Assembly: GCA_963575745.1 (NCBI GenBank)
Contig: CAUYUJ010021681.1
Location: 42,501-106,500, forward strand
DNA from: Prorocentrum cordatum
Lineage: Eukaryota; Sar; Dinophyceae; Prorocentrales; Prorocentraceae
Direction of reading: 5' to 3'
Length of the DNA stretch: 64,000 bases
Of the stretch, positions 29,345 through 37,390 are shown piece by piece. Below the pieces are notes generated by a model that saw nothing but the letters and a program-made list of their open reading frames with translations, made no database searches and was not told where the DNA came from. A program made the position numbers and the translations under genes. Every line of letters begins with the position of its first letter. Position 1 is the stretch's first letter.

Positions 29345-30085
29345 ACATGGGATTTGCGTGGCCACATTTCCCTCGGCCCTTTAATCGCAAGGTGTGGTAA
29401 CCAAGCCCGTAAACCATACACGTCTTACCAATCGCCAGGTGTGGTAACCCCTCTTGTGATCAGTTGGTTTTGCTGATTGCGAATCGGCTTCGCATGAAGT
29501 TTCGATACTGCTTCACGACAGCGCCAAGGCCTCATGACTTAGCTCTTCCATGGCCCATTCTCCGAGAGAGGGGGCCGGCGGCAGGGGGCGAAGCCCTTAC
29601 GGATATTTTTCGGGTAAAGTGCAGTCGCTCTGTTGCGCGACACTTGCGGCGGCGCGTCCGAATTGGCGAGCCACGTCCTGCGCTCGCGCCATGAATCTTC
29701 TGTCAAAGGGGCATCAGCAACTCGCTGAAAACATGTCCGACGGTCGACGCAACGCGATGCAACGAGACCCTGATTAGTCGAACACATGCATCGCGGGGTG
29801 AACTGGCAGGACACACAAGGCCCCCCCGCCCCACGACCGGGCCCTGGCCCCGCATCACCACCGCTTCCTCAGGGCTCTATTGAAGCAGACCGCGGACTTT
29901 ACCACATCGATGAAACGGCTTGACTGAAGAGAAGAAGCGGCTGTACTAAAGCAAAGAAGCGGCTTCACGAAAACGATAAAAAAAACGGCTTTCGTAAAGG
30001 CGCGCCGCGCGACACGTTCTGGAAATTATCATGGCGAAGGACCCAACCATATGCAGTTGTGAGTATCGCAATTGTGAGTATCTTC
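29345..30085. other. Non-coding stretch, nothing recognised
   Basis: Moderate GC. Short internal echoes are GTGTGGTAACC near 29391 and 29440, and AGAAGCGGCT near 29935 and 29955. No gene or element was identified. Confidence 0.4.
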
Positions 30086-30087
30086 TT

Positions 30088-30140
30088 CGGTGGCGCTCCC
30101 TATGGGGCCACGAACCGCATGAGGGGTGTGCCGAAATGTG
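30088..30140. repeat. Stray single unit of the 90-bp satellite
   Basis: GGTGGCGCTCCCTATGGGGC-CACGAACCGCATGAGGGGTGTGCCGAA is one diverged half-unit of the array at 31648-32985, about 1.5 kb away on the other side of the helicase fragment. Confidence 0.75.
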
Positions 30141-30494
30141 GCGGGGTACACAACGCAAAGGAATACGATAGATCTGATTACGAGAGAAAGAACGCGGGTG
30201 AGTCAGAGCGCGAGGGAATCTGAGTATGAATGGGTCTGCGCGCGAGCGAATATATTTGCATGAATGCGATCATGGAAACGCCTAGTGTAAGTGTATATGA
30301 ATGTGAACGGTTCGAGCATGCCTGTCCGAACACACGTGACACTGGGCGTGGCCGCCGCAGGCAGCTTCCGCGGGAACCCCGACGGCAGCGTCCGCACGTC
30401 GCGACGCCCATGTCGGCACGCCTCTTGCGAGGATCGCGCCCGCTTTCGGCTGTTCTTTTCCTTCCTCTTTGCCCGCGCACTCCAAAATCCAAAG

Positions 30495-30790
30495 CTGCGG
30501 GCGCGGCGCAGCGCGGAGTCCCCGCGACGCGCGCCGGTCGCCCCGGGCGGGGTCCCAGCGACGCGCGCGGGTCGTCCGCTGCGCGAAGCAGAGACAGCTG
30601 ACTAGCTAACTGGCTGGCTGATAGCGGGCAAGTCTCTGACCTCTGGGCAGAGCGACGACGGGCGAACGAGGCGCCGGGCTCCCCGCAGCGCGGAGTTCCC
30701 GCGACGCGCGCCGGTCGCCCCGAGAGGGTCCCAGCGACGCGCGCGGGTCGTCCGCGGCGCGAGGCCAAACGATTAGTCGGGCAGTCGAGA
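30495..30790. repeat. Direct duplication of about 85 bases (GCGCGGAGT...GGGTCGTCCGC)
   Basis: GCGCGGAGTCCCCGCGACGC-GCGCCGGTCGCCCCG, then GGTCCCAGCGACGCGCGCGG-GTCGTCCGC, occurs at about 30509-30590 and again at 30698-30770. It lies just downstream of the helicase stop codon (minus strand). Confidence 0.75.
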
Positions 30791-30822
30791 GAAGGCGCGG
30801 CTCGGGGGAGACGCTCCTCAGG

Positions 30823-31647
30823 TCAGGCCTCGCGGATGAACTCGGTGAAGCCGAGCTCCCTGGCGAGGGCCGTCGCTTCCCTCCTGCGCCGCTTCGTGCG
30901 CGCCGCAAACTGCTCCAGCTGCTTCCGCAAGCCCTGCGGCGGCCCTGCCAGGAAGAACTCGATGCGCGGCGCCCGCATGAGCAGGAGGTCCTCGTGGCGC
31001 GTGGCGCGCGAGAGCAGCGCGTAGAGCTCCAGCCACCAGTCGTCGTCCTCCTTCTTGCCGTTCCCTACCTCGTGGCGGCCGCAATCCAGGACCACGCCTG
31101 GGCGACGTCGACCGAGGGGGCAGCGCGCCGGGCAGCCGACGGCCCAGGGCGAGAGTCCACAGGACCGAGAGATGGTCTGGCCGCGGACTGCTCGCGCCCC
31201 GGAGGTCTGGCCGCCCCCGGAGCGCCGTTCCCCCGCCCCGTCGCCTTCGCGCGTGGTGCGCCCCTGGCACGCCACCGTGGTGATGACCCTGCCGTGCGAG
31301 AACGGGAAGCCCGTCCGCGTGACCTTGGAGGTGCGGAAGGTGAACGGCTCCGACGTCCGGGGCTCGATTAACACCAGCGGGCCCGCGAGGTCCCCCGTGA
31401 GGCTGTCGTCGTGGCGCTTCAGGTCGTCCACGAAGGGCGCGCTCGCGTACTTCTCCATGCGCACCCAGAACCCCAGCGGCAAGCGCTTCATGTAGATCCT
31501 CTTCTCCCCCTCTCTCTCGGCTCTCTCGACGTCGTCCCGATCTCGAGGGTCCACGACGATGTGCACGATCTGCCCCTCGGCATCCTTGACGAGGCCGTTC
31601 TTGAGGTCGAGCGCTTCCAGGAGCCGGATCCGCATGCCCTTCGGTGG
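30823..31647 (-). pseudogene. Pif1/RecD-like (SF1B) helicase, C-terminal part
   Basis: Would be the second RecA-like domain of a DNA helicase. After MRIRLLEALDLKNGLVKDAE (the G-(M)RV-L-N-D--GLVNG-G signature of Pif1 proteins) come KRLPLGFWVRMEKY, motif V ITTVACQGRTTRE, and motif VI LYALLSRATRHEDLLLMRAP, ending FTEFIREA at a TGA. If 31098-31244 is removed as an intron, motif V continues smoothly as TREGVVLDCG. The ATPase half (Walker A and B) is absent: upstream the frame enters a 90-bp satellite at about 31650. Either this is a truncated transposon-derived helicase, or the N-terminal exons lie beyond the array. Well-behaved codons suggest recent coding function. Confidence 0.75.
31098..31244 (-). 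other. Candidate GC-AG intron, 147 bp
   Basis: Read on the minus strand, ACGCGCGAAG|GCGACGGGG begins the segment and GTCGCCCAG|GCGTGGTCCT ends it. Splicing joins GAA-GGC-GTG-GTC, restoring a helicase motif V followed by a hydrophobic strand. The segment is a multiple of three, so the frame stays open through it. AGGCG occurs at both boundaries. The inserted residues (GDGAGERRSGGG...) are low-complexity and unlike the surrounding protein. Confidence 0.55.
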
Positions 31648-32983
31648 AGCCGAATTGGGTGTGCGGGGTGTGCCGAATTGGGTGTGCGTGACGCATGCGG
31701 GCGGCAGCACTGGGGCCTTCGGTGGAGCTCCCTATGGGGCCATGAATCGTGTGAGGGGTGTGCCGAATTGGGTGTGCGTGACGCATGCGGGCGGCAGCAC
31801 TGGGGCCTTCAGTGGATCTCCCTATGGGGCCACGAAACGTGTGAGGGGTGTGCCGAATTAGGTGTGCGTGACGCATGCGGGCGGCAGCACTGGGGCCTTC
31901 GGTGGAGCTCCCTATGGGAAACGTGTGAGGGTGTGCCGAACCCATGCGGGCGGCAGCACTGAGGCCTTCGGTGGAGCTGGGGCCACGAAGCGTGTGCCGA
32001 ATTAGGTGTGCTTGACGCATGCGGGCGGCAGCACTGGGGCCTTCGGTGGAGCTCCCTATGGGGCCACGAAACGTGTGAGGGGTGTGCCGAATGGGTGTGG
32101 GGACGCATGCGGGCGGCAGCACTGGGGCCTTCGGTGGAGCTCCCTATGGGGCCACGAAACGTGTGAGGGGTGTGCCGAATTGGGTGTGCGTGACGCATGC
32201 GGGCGGCAGCACTGGGGCCTTCGGTGGAGCTCCCTATGGGGCCACGAAACGTGTGAGGGGTGTGCCGAATTGGTGTGCGTGACGCATGCGGGCGGCAGCA
32301 CTGGGGCCTTCGGTGGAGCTCCCTATGGGGCCACGAAACGTGTGAGGGTGTGCCGAATTGGGTGTGGACGCATGGGGGGCGGCAGCACTGGGGCCTAGCT
32401 CCCTATGGGGCCACGAAACGTGTGAGGGTGTGCCGAATTGGGTGTGGGGGACGCATGCGGGCGGCAGCACTGGGGCCTTCGGTGGAGCTCCCTATGGGGC
32501 CACGAAACGTGTGAGGGGTGTGCCGAATTGGGTGTGCGGGACGCATGCGGGCGGCAGCACTGGGGCCTTCGGTGGAGCTCCCTATGGGGCCACGAAACGT
32601 GTGAGGGGTGTGCCGAATTGGGTGTGGGGGACGCATGCGGGCGGCAGCACTGGGGCCTTCGGTGGAGCTCCCTATGGGGCCACGAAACGTGTGAGGGGTG
32701 TGCCGAATTGGGTGTGGGGGACGCATGCGGGCGGCAGCACTGGGGCCTTCGGTGGAGCTCCCTATGGGGCCACGAAACGTGTGAGGGGTGTGCCGAATTG
32801 GGTGTGGGGGACGCATGCGGGCGGCAGCACTGGGGCCTTCGGTGGAGCTCCCTATGGGGCCACGAAGCGTGTGAGGGGTGTGCCGAATTGGGTGTGCGTG
32901 ACGCGTGCGGGCGGCAGCACTGGGGCCTTCGGTGGAACTCCCTATGGGGCCACGAAACGTGTGAGGCGTGCGCCGAATTGTGT

Positions 32984-32985
<2 letters not shown>
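31648..32985. repeat. 90-bp tandem satellite, about 15 units
   Basis: The unit runs GGTGGAGCTCCCTATGGGGC-CACGAAACGTGTGAGGGGTGTGCCGAATTGGGTGTGxGxGACGCATGCGGGCGGCAGCACTGGGGCCTTC. The last six units (from about 32481) are perfectly spaced at 90 bases, while units near 31900-32000 and 32390 are shortened. Since 90 is divisible by three, both strands carry long repetitive open frames, which I do not regard as genes. The array abuts a truncated helicase on its left and a GATGAC microsatellite on its right. Confidence 0.95.
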
Positions 32986-33059
<74 letters not shown>

Positions 33060-33165
33060 ATGATGACGTCGATGATGTCGATGATGATCATGGTGATGGC
33101 GGTGGCGATGATGGTGATGATGATGCTGACGACGATGATGATGATGATGGTGATGATGATGGAAG
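32986..33165. repeat. (GATGAC)n / (GAT)n microsatellite
   Basis: Starts as GATGAC hexamers directly at the last satellite unit, then becomes GAT with GTG and GTC variants. A short GGAA tract follows at 33181-33208. Confidence 0.95.
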
Positions 33166-33352
33166 GGGGGAGGAGGCAGCGGGAGGAAGGAAGGAAGGAA
33201 GGAAGGAGATCGCGGGGCACCGTCTCTTCAAAACGAGGACCCAACACCACAGGATGGTTGGGAAAAAGAAACGACCTTGACAAAAACGAAGAGAGAGCTT
33301 TACGGAGGAACGGCTGGGGTTGAACTGCGGACAGAAATTTCGTTCCTCCCGC

Positions 33353-33534
33353 AAAATTCGGGGATGGACAGACCCCCCTTTAGTCAAACGTGGCTTAGTG
33401 AAAACGACCTGAGGCCCAAACCTGGCGGGCGCACGCCTGGAAAATAACGGCCACGGCGCCCTCTCGAGAACCGAAAACGGACAATTCACTAATCGGCGTG
33501 TCACTGTTGAGGGTTCTGTCCACCCCCGCAAAAT
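33353..33534. mobile_element. TCGGG family 1 element, copy B
   Basis: The element is 33358-33529 (172 bases), with TCGGGGATGGACAGACCCCC at the left and GGGTTCTGTCCACCCCCG at the right. AAAAT flanks it at 33353-33357 and 33530-33534. Nearly identical to copies A and C. Confidence 0.9.
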
Positions 33535-33589
33535 CTGGCCCAGGACTCCAGGCGAGGGCGGGGCGCAAATTGGCCCGTGGGTCCAGGCC

Positions 33590-33705
33590 CCGCCGCCGCC
33601 GCCGCCGCGATGTTCGTCGTCGCCGCCGTCGCCGTTGCCGCCGTCGTCGTCGCCGTCGGCGCAGGCGCCGTCGTCGTCGCCGTCGCCGTCGCCGCCGCGA
33701 CGCCC
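33590..33705. repeat. (GCC/GTC)n triplet repeat
   Basis: GCCGCCGTCGTCGTCGCC-type triplets give Ala/Val, Pro/Ser or Arg/Arg frames. Confidence 0.9.
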
Positions 33706-34057
33706 GCGCATTCACGTTATTGCCAGCGTCGGGTCGCGCGCGACCGCGCGCGCCACTGCGCTCGCATTTCCGCTCGTCCGACGTGGGCCCAGGCGGACAT
33801 CATGTTTTCTGTGTGCTCACAACCCGTTTAGAGCAATAGTGGGGAAAAAACCACGAAGAGGGCGAGAGGAACAGCCACGGAATCGCGCGAGGAGCAGAGG
33901 GCCCCTCCTGAACCCAAGGCGGTCTTTATTTGTGCCACGGCCTTGGCTGTTGGATGCCGCTGGGGCACCCGAACTGGTTGGGACCCCAGAACATCGGTCA
34001 CGAGGCGGGATGACGCCAAGTCCGCTCAGAATCTCTTCCCGGACTCTCCGATTAGAC

Positions 34058-34199
34058 GAGCGCGTTCCACTGCTCGCAGAGTCACTACTCGCAAATGGCC
34101 GGGATCCCCCGCGGGGGATCTACAACAAATTACCTGAAAGCAGACACGTGTTTTTCGGACGTTTGCGAGTAGGCACTTTGCGAGTAGTGGACCGCGCTC
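34058..34199. mobile_element. GAGCGCG-TCCACT inverted-repeat element
   Basis: GAGCGCGTTCCACTGCTCGC-AGAGTCACTACTCGCAAATG at the left and the inverse of GAGCGCGGTCCACTACTCGC-AAAGTGCCTACTCGCAAACG at the right match at about 37 of 44 bases. The centre holds a palindrome (GATCCCCCGCGGGGGATC). About 142 bases, no frame and no clear duplication. Confidence 0.7.
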
Positions 34200-34332
34200 G
34201 GCGACCTATGGTCCCACCTCCTTCGCCCCCGAGCCGTCTCTGCCGGCTCCGGGGCCTGGGAACAGCCCCCGGGCGGCCGAGAAGGGCCAGAGCCTCCCCG
34301 AGCCCAGCACCTCCCAGCTGGTCCTTCCGATC

Positions 34333-34740
34333 TCGGGGGCGGCCAAGAGGGGGGCGCCCAAGGGGGGGGGGTGGAGGCGCAACTCGTGGCCGGCGGCACG
34401 TGCGCGGCCCAGGGGGGTGCCGGGAACGTAATGAGATAAGGAGAGGCGCCATGACATCTGGGGAGATAGCATGGCACACGCCATGGTATCCGTCCCCCCC
34501 TTGTCATCACTCCTTCTTGTCGGGCAGACGGAAGACTCGGGTACGGGGGACTCGGGTTGGCCTGACGGGGCCATCATAAAAATGACGAGACCCAATCTGA
34601 AATTTGACGCGGGCTCCCGCTGCAGACCTCCCACGAAAACTGGACCGTCAAAATCCGGGGCGCGATCGCCACAAAACGCCGGCAAACCCGAGTTCCGGCT
34701 TACTCGAGTCTTACGTTGCCCCGATCTTGGCCGCCCCCGA
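34333..34740. mobile_element. TCGGG family 2 element, copy interrupted by family 3
   Basis: Outer ends TCGGGGGCGGCCAAGAGGGG (34333) and TTGGCCGCCCCCGA (34740). The left portion carries the family landmarks GTGCGCGGCCCAGG, GGAACGTAATGAGATAAG, GGCGCCATGACATC and GCCATGGTATCC. After GTCATCACTCCTTCTTG the family-3 element 34520-34724 intervenes, then TCTTGGCCGCCCCCGA completes the end. No clean outer duplication. Confidence 0.85.
34515..34729. mobile_element. TCGGG family 3 element with 5-bp duplication TCTTG (nested)
   Basis: The element is 34520-34724 (205 bases), with TCGGGCAGACGGAAGACTCG at the left and CGAGTCTTACGTTGCCCCGA at the right, mirrored for about 35 bases. TCTTG occurs immediately on each side (34515-34519 and 34725-34729). 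Core words are ATGACGAGACCCAATCTGAA-ATTTGACGC and CCGTCAAAATCCGGGGC. A partial copy is at 27436. Confidence 0.9.
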
Positions 34741-34747
34741 TGATGAG

Positions 34748-34960
34748 CGAGTTCTTTTTCGGCGTTTCGACATTGGGCGGAAAGGCGGGGGACGGGGAGG
34801 GGTCTGACTCCGGACCTCTGTTTAATGCGAGTGTTTGTAGCAGTGCGTCCTGTCGGGGAGACCCCACCTGCGCTCGAAGCGGGCGCCAAAAACAGCCAAG
34901 AACTACTCCACGCGCAAGGGCCCGCGCCGATCGGCAGAACAATGAATAAGAGAACAATAA
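34748..34960. mobile_element. Dispersed repeat (GACCTCTG...GGCGCCAAAAACAGCC), copy 3
   Basis: GTTCTTTTTCGGCGTTTCGA-CATTGGGCGG at the left and GCCCGCGCCGATCGGCAGAA-CAATGAATAAGAGAAC at the right. This is the cleanest copy, with AGACCCCACCTGCGCTCGAA-GCGGGCGCC uninterrupted. Confidence 0.65.
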
Positions 34961-34964
34961 CATT

Positions 34965-35116
34965 AGAGGCCTCCTAGATGGGGTCGGAGGATCGCAACGC
35001 ATTGCCAACACATCTGCGATGCATCGCTCATCGGGCTCCGCGTCGAGCCGCATCGGCGATACATCGGCGATGCGGCGCGATCCTTCGACCCCATCCACTC
35101 CGACCCCATCTAGGAT
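34965..35116. mobile_element. Fold-back element, GCATCGGCGATG family, copy 6
   Basis: GAGGCCTCCTAGATGGGGTC-GGAGGATCGC at the left and GCGATGCGGCGCGATCCTTC-GACCCCATCCACTCCGACCCCATCTAGGA at the right pair strongly. The core is short (GCATTGCC, GCATCGCTCATCGGGCTCCG, GAGCCGCATCGGCGATAC). The left arm lacks one of the two GGATGGGGTCGA subunits present in the right arm. Confidence 0.8.
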
Positions 35117-35124
35117 GAAGGGGC

Positions 35125-35281
35125 ACTGGAACACACAAAGAAATAGACACAACTAGCAGGATTCCCTATATTTCCCCGTATTCTCTGGGTTTTCGTCTTC
35201 CCCCTCACTTCCAATATTTCCTCATATTTTCCTGGGAGTCGACGATTCTTTGCGTCTGTGTGTTTCTTCCCCTCCTGCTAG
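35125..35281. mobile_element. GGACACACAAAT...CCCCTCCTGAC element, copy 2
   Basis: GGAACACACAAAGAAATAGA at the left, CCCTATATTTCCCCGTATTC-TCTGGG in the middle and GTCTGTGTGTTTCTTCCCCT-CCTGC at the right. It adjoins the fold-back copy at 34965. Confidence 0.7.
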
Positions 35282-35455
35282 GAGGCGGGCTACAGTCAGC
35301 CGGGGCGCCTTCACGGCGTAGTCCACCACGCGCTTCACGGCCACGAGCGCGCGCATCGCGCCCGCGGCCGCGGCCCGCGGGGTGCGCCGCTGGGCGATGG
35401 GTGGGGGGGGGCGGCGCCGCTGCCAAAGAGGCTGTCCGAGAGGCCTGATGTGAAG

Positions 35456-35606
35456 TCGGGCATGTCCCTCTACAGGAGGAATAGCCAAGAATAGCAGGAA
35501 GATAATATGGGGACGATTTCCCGACTCTGTTTTTGACTATTTCTTAATCTTGTTTGACTGTGTTCTATTCTTCGTCCAGAATCCGCCTGCAGGAGGACAT
35601 GCCCGA
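35456..35606. mobile_element. TCGGGCATGTCC element (family 8), copy 1
   Basis: 151 bases. TCGGGCATGTCCCTCTACAG-GAGGAAT at the left and the inverse of TCGGGCATGTCCTCCTGCAG-GCGGATT at the right, about 27 bases with few mismatches. The AT-rich core contains TTGACTATTTCTTAATCTTG. No flanking duplication. It shares the TCGGG terminus with families 1-3. Confidence 0.8.
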
Positions 35607-35674
35607 CCTAAGCCTGAGGAGTGCGCGCGCAGCCTGGCAGCGGTGAGGCAACTCCTGGGATGCGAGCCACAAGA

Positions 35675-35803
35675 GTATACACCACCACCACCACCACCAC
35701 CAGTACCCCTTCCTCCTCCACCCTCCTTGTCCCCTCCTCTCCCCTGGGAGAAGGAGGGTGTGAGGGAGGTGGTGGTGGTGGTGGTGGTTGTGGTGGTGTA
35801 TAC
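35675..35803. mobile_element. GTATACACCACC fold-back element
   Basis: GTATACACCACCACCACC at the left and GGTGGTGGTTGTGGTGGTGT-ATAC at the right form a stem of over 30 bases. The interior has CTCCTCCACCCTCC and GGAGAAGGAGGGTGTGAGGG-AGG, which also pair. In effect it is a hairpin with simple-repeat arms. Confidence 0.7.
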
Positions 35804-35868
35804 TGTTGGGCCCCGAGGCCTTCGCGGAAACGATTGAGGCCTAGTGGGCCTGGTTCAGGTGAGCGACA

Positions 35869-36035
35869 AGAGCAAAGGGATCTTACGCAGGATGTCGTAG
35901 CGACCTCGCGCGGTGGCTTATGCGGGCCGCCGACGAGGCGCGCTGTTTGGGAACGATGGCGCTGACGCGCGGCCCTACGCGGGAAGGCTACGCACAAATG
36001 TCCGTAAAGACGACCCCGCTTTCTTACGTCGCTCA
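35869..36035. repeat. GTAGCGACC-CGGTGGCTTA module, copy 1
   Basis: GGATCTTACGCAGGATGTCG-TAGCGACCTCGCGCGGTGGCTTATGCGGGCCGCC matches 47062-47215 at about 85 per cent, with further matches AAATGTC and GACC-CGCTTTCTTACGTCG. A weaker relative lies near 19850-19960. The + frame gives similar peptides in both copies (DxxxDVVATxxGGLxGPPxRxA), so an old coding exon cannot be excluded. Confidence 0.5.
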
Positions 36036-36147
36036 GGTGCTATGCAGGCAATCTCGCCCACCTTAGCGCACACTGATACGGATTCGTCTGGTTCAGCGGC
36101 TTTCGGAAGGCTTGTGCCAGATTAGGCATGTGTTCGACGACGGCTGT

Positions 36148-36329
36148 ACCAATCGGGGATGGACAGACCTCCCTTTAGTAAAACGTGGTTTAGTGAAAAC
36201 GACCTGAGGCCCAAACCTGGCGGGCGCAAGCCTGGAAAATAACGGCCACGGCGCCCTCTCGAGAACCGAAAACGGACAATTCACTGATCGACGTGTCACT
36301 GTTGGGGGTTCTGTCCACCCCCGAACCAA
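36148..36329. mobile_element. TCGGG family 1 element, copy C
   Basis: The element is 36153-36324 (172 bases) with the same ends and core as copies A and B. ACCAA flanks both sides (36148-36152, 36325-36329), extending to ACCAAT. Confidence 0.92.
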
Positions 36330-36508
36330 TAGGAGCTAGACACTGACCCCCCACGTCACGATGTTTTCGCAATGCGGACCCTCACACGTCTCGTCCCATT
36401 CTCCAGGACCGGCGTCCCATCCCGAGTCGAATGTTAGACGGCACCCGGGCAAAGCAAGGGTTCCCCGAAGGCCGACAATGGCCCAAAAACCTCGCGCCCA
36501 GGGGTAGG

Positions 36509-36658
36509 TCGGGCGTGTCCCCCTACAGGCAGATTTGCAAGGGATATAAAAAGTATAAAAATACCCTACAGTAGACGAAAACAATACAGAACAATCATCC
36601 CCATATGATTTGTGCTGCTATATGTTTGGATCTTCCTCCTGTAGAAAGACATGCCCGA
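36509..36658. mobile_element. TCGGGC(A/G)TGTCC element (family 8), copy 2
   Basis: TCGGGCGTGTCCCCCTACAG-GCAGATT at the left and AGAAAGACATGCCCGA at the right. 150 bases. The core is AT-rich with TATAAAAAGTATAAAAATAC. No duplication. Confidence 0.8.
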
Positions 36659-36984
36659 CTGAACCTTGCGTCGCGACTTGTGCAGGCGCGAGCATATTTG
36701 GGGAGGGAGCCCGGGTTGGGAGGCCTGTCCTGGAGGCTGTCCGGCGGATTGCGCCTGTCTCTGGGCGGGGGCCGTCCTCCGAACCGATTTCCCGCCGCCT
36801 CCATGCGGAGGAGGCCCTCGGCCATGCATGTTCCGACGCCCTGGCCAGCTGATGGGCGATCGGCCCAGTGGCAGTCGAGGGCCCCATCCCCCACGCCGTC
36901 TGGAAACGCCTCCAGAAGGTGGGCGGAGTGGCGTGCGGGATCCTCGACGGATTCGCGCCCAAGTGCGGGCAGGGAGAGGTATCG

Positions 36985-37359
36985 CACACACGCACACACA
37001 CATCATATAGACACACATACACTCATACACACACGCAAACGCACACACACAAGCACACACACACACACGCACACGCGCACACGCACACACACACACGCAC
37101 ACGCACACGCACACACACGCACACACACGCACACACACGCACACACACAAACACACGCAAACACACACACACACACGCACGCACGCACGCACGCACGCAC
37201 GCGCACGCGCACGCGCACGCGCACGCGCACGCGCACGCGCACGCGCACGCGCACGCGCACGCGCACGCGCGCAAGCGCGCACGCGCGCACGCGCGCACGC
37301 GCGCACGCGCGCGCACGCGCGCACGCGCGCACGCGCGCACGCGCGCACACGCGCACACG

Positions 37360-37390
<31 letters not shown>

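Noticed and set aside
31648-32985. CRISPR or bacterial repeat array
   Set aside because: Contiguous 90-bp units with no spacers, eukaryotic context and no cas-like genes.
32358-33323. A 321-codon plus frame with a 30-residue repeat followed by poly-Asp or Met/Thr
   Set aside because: It follows from a 90-bp satellite joined to a GAT array. Equivalent frames exist on the other strand, and there is no start context or domain.
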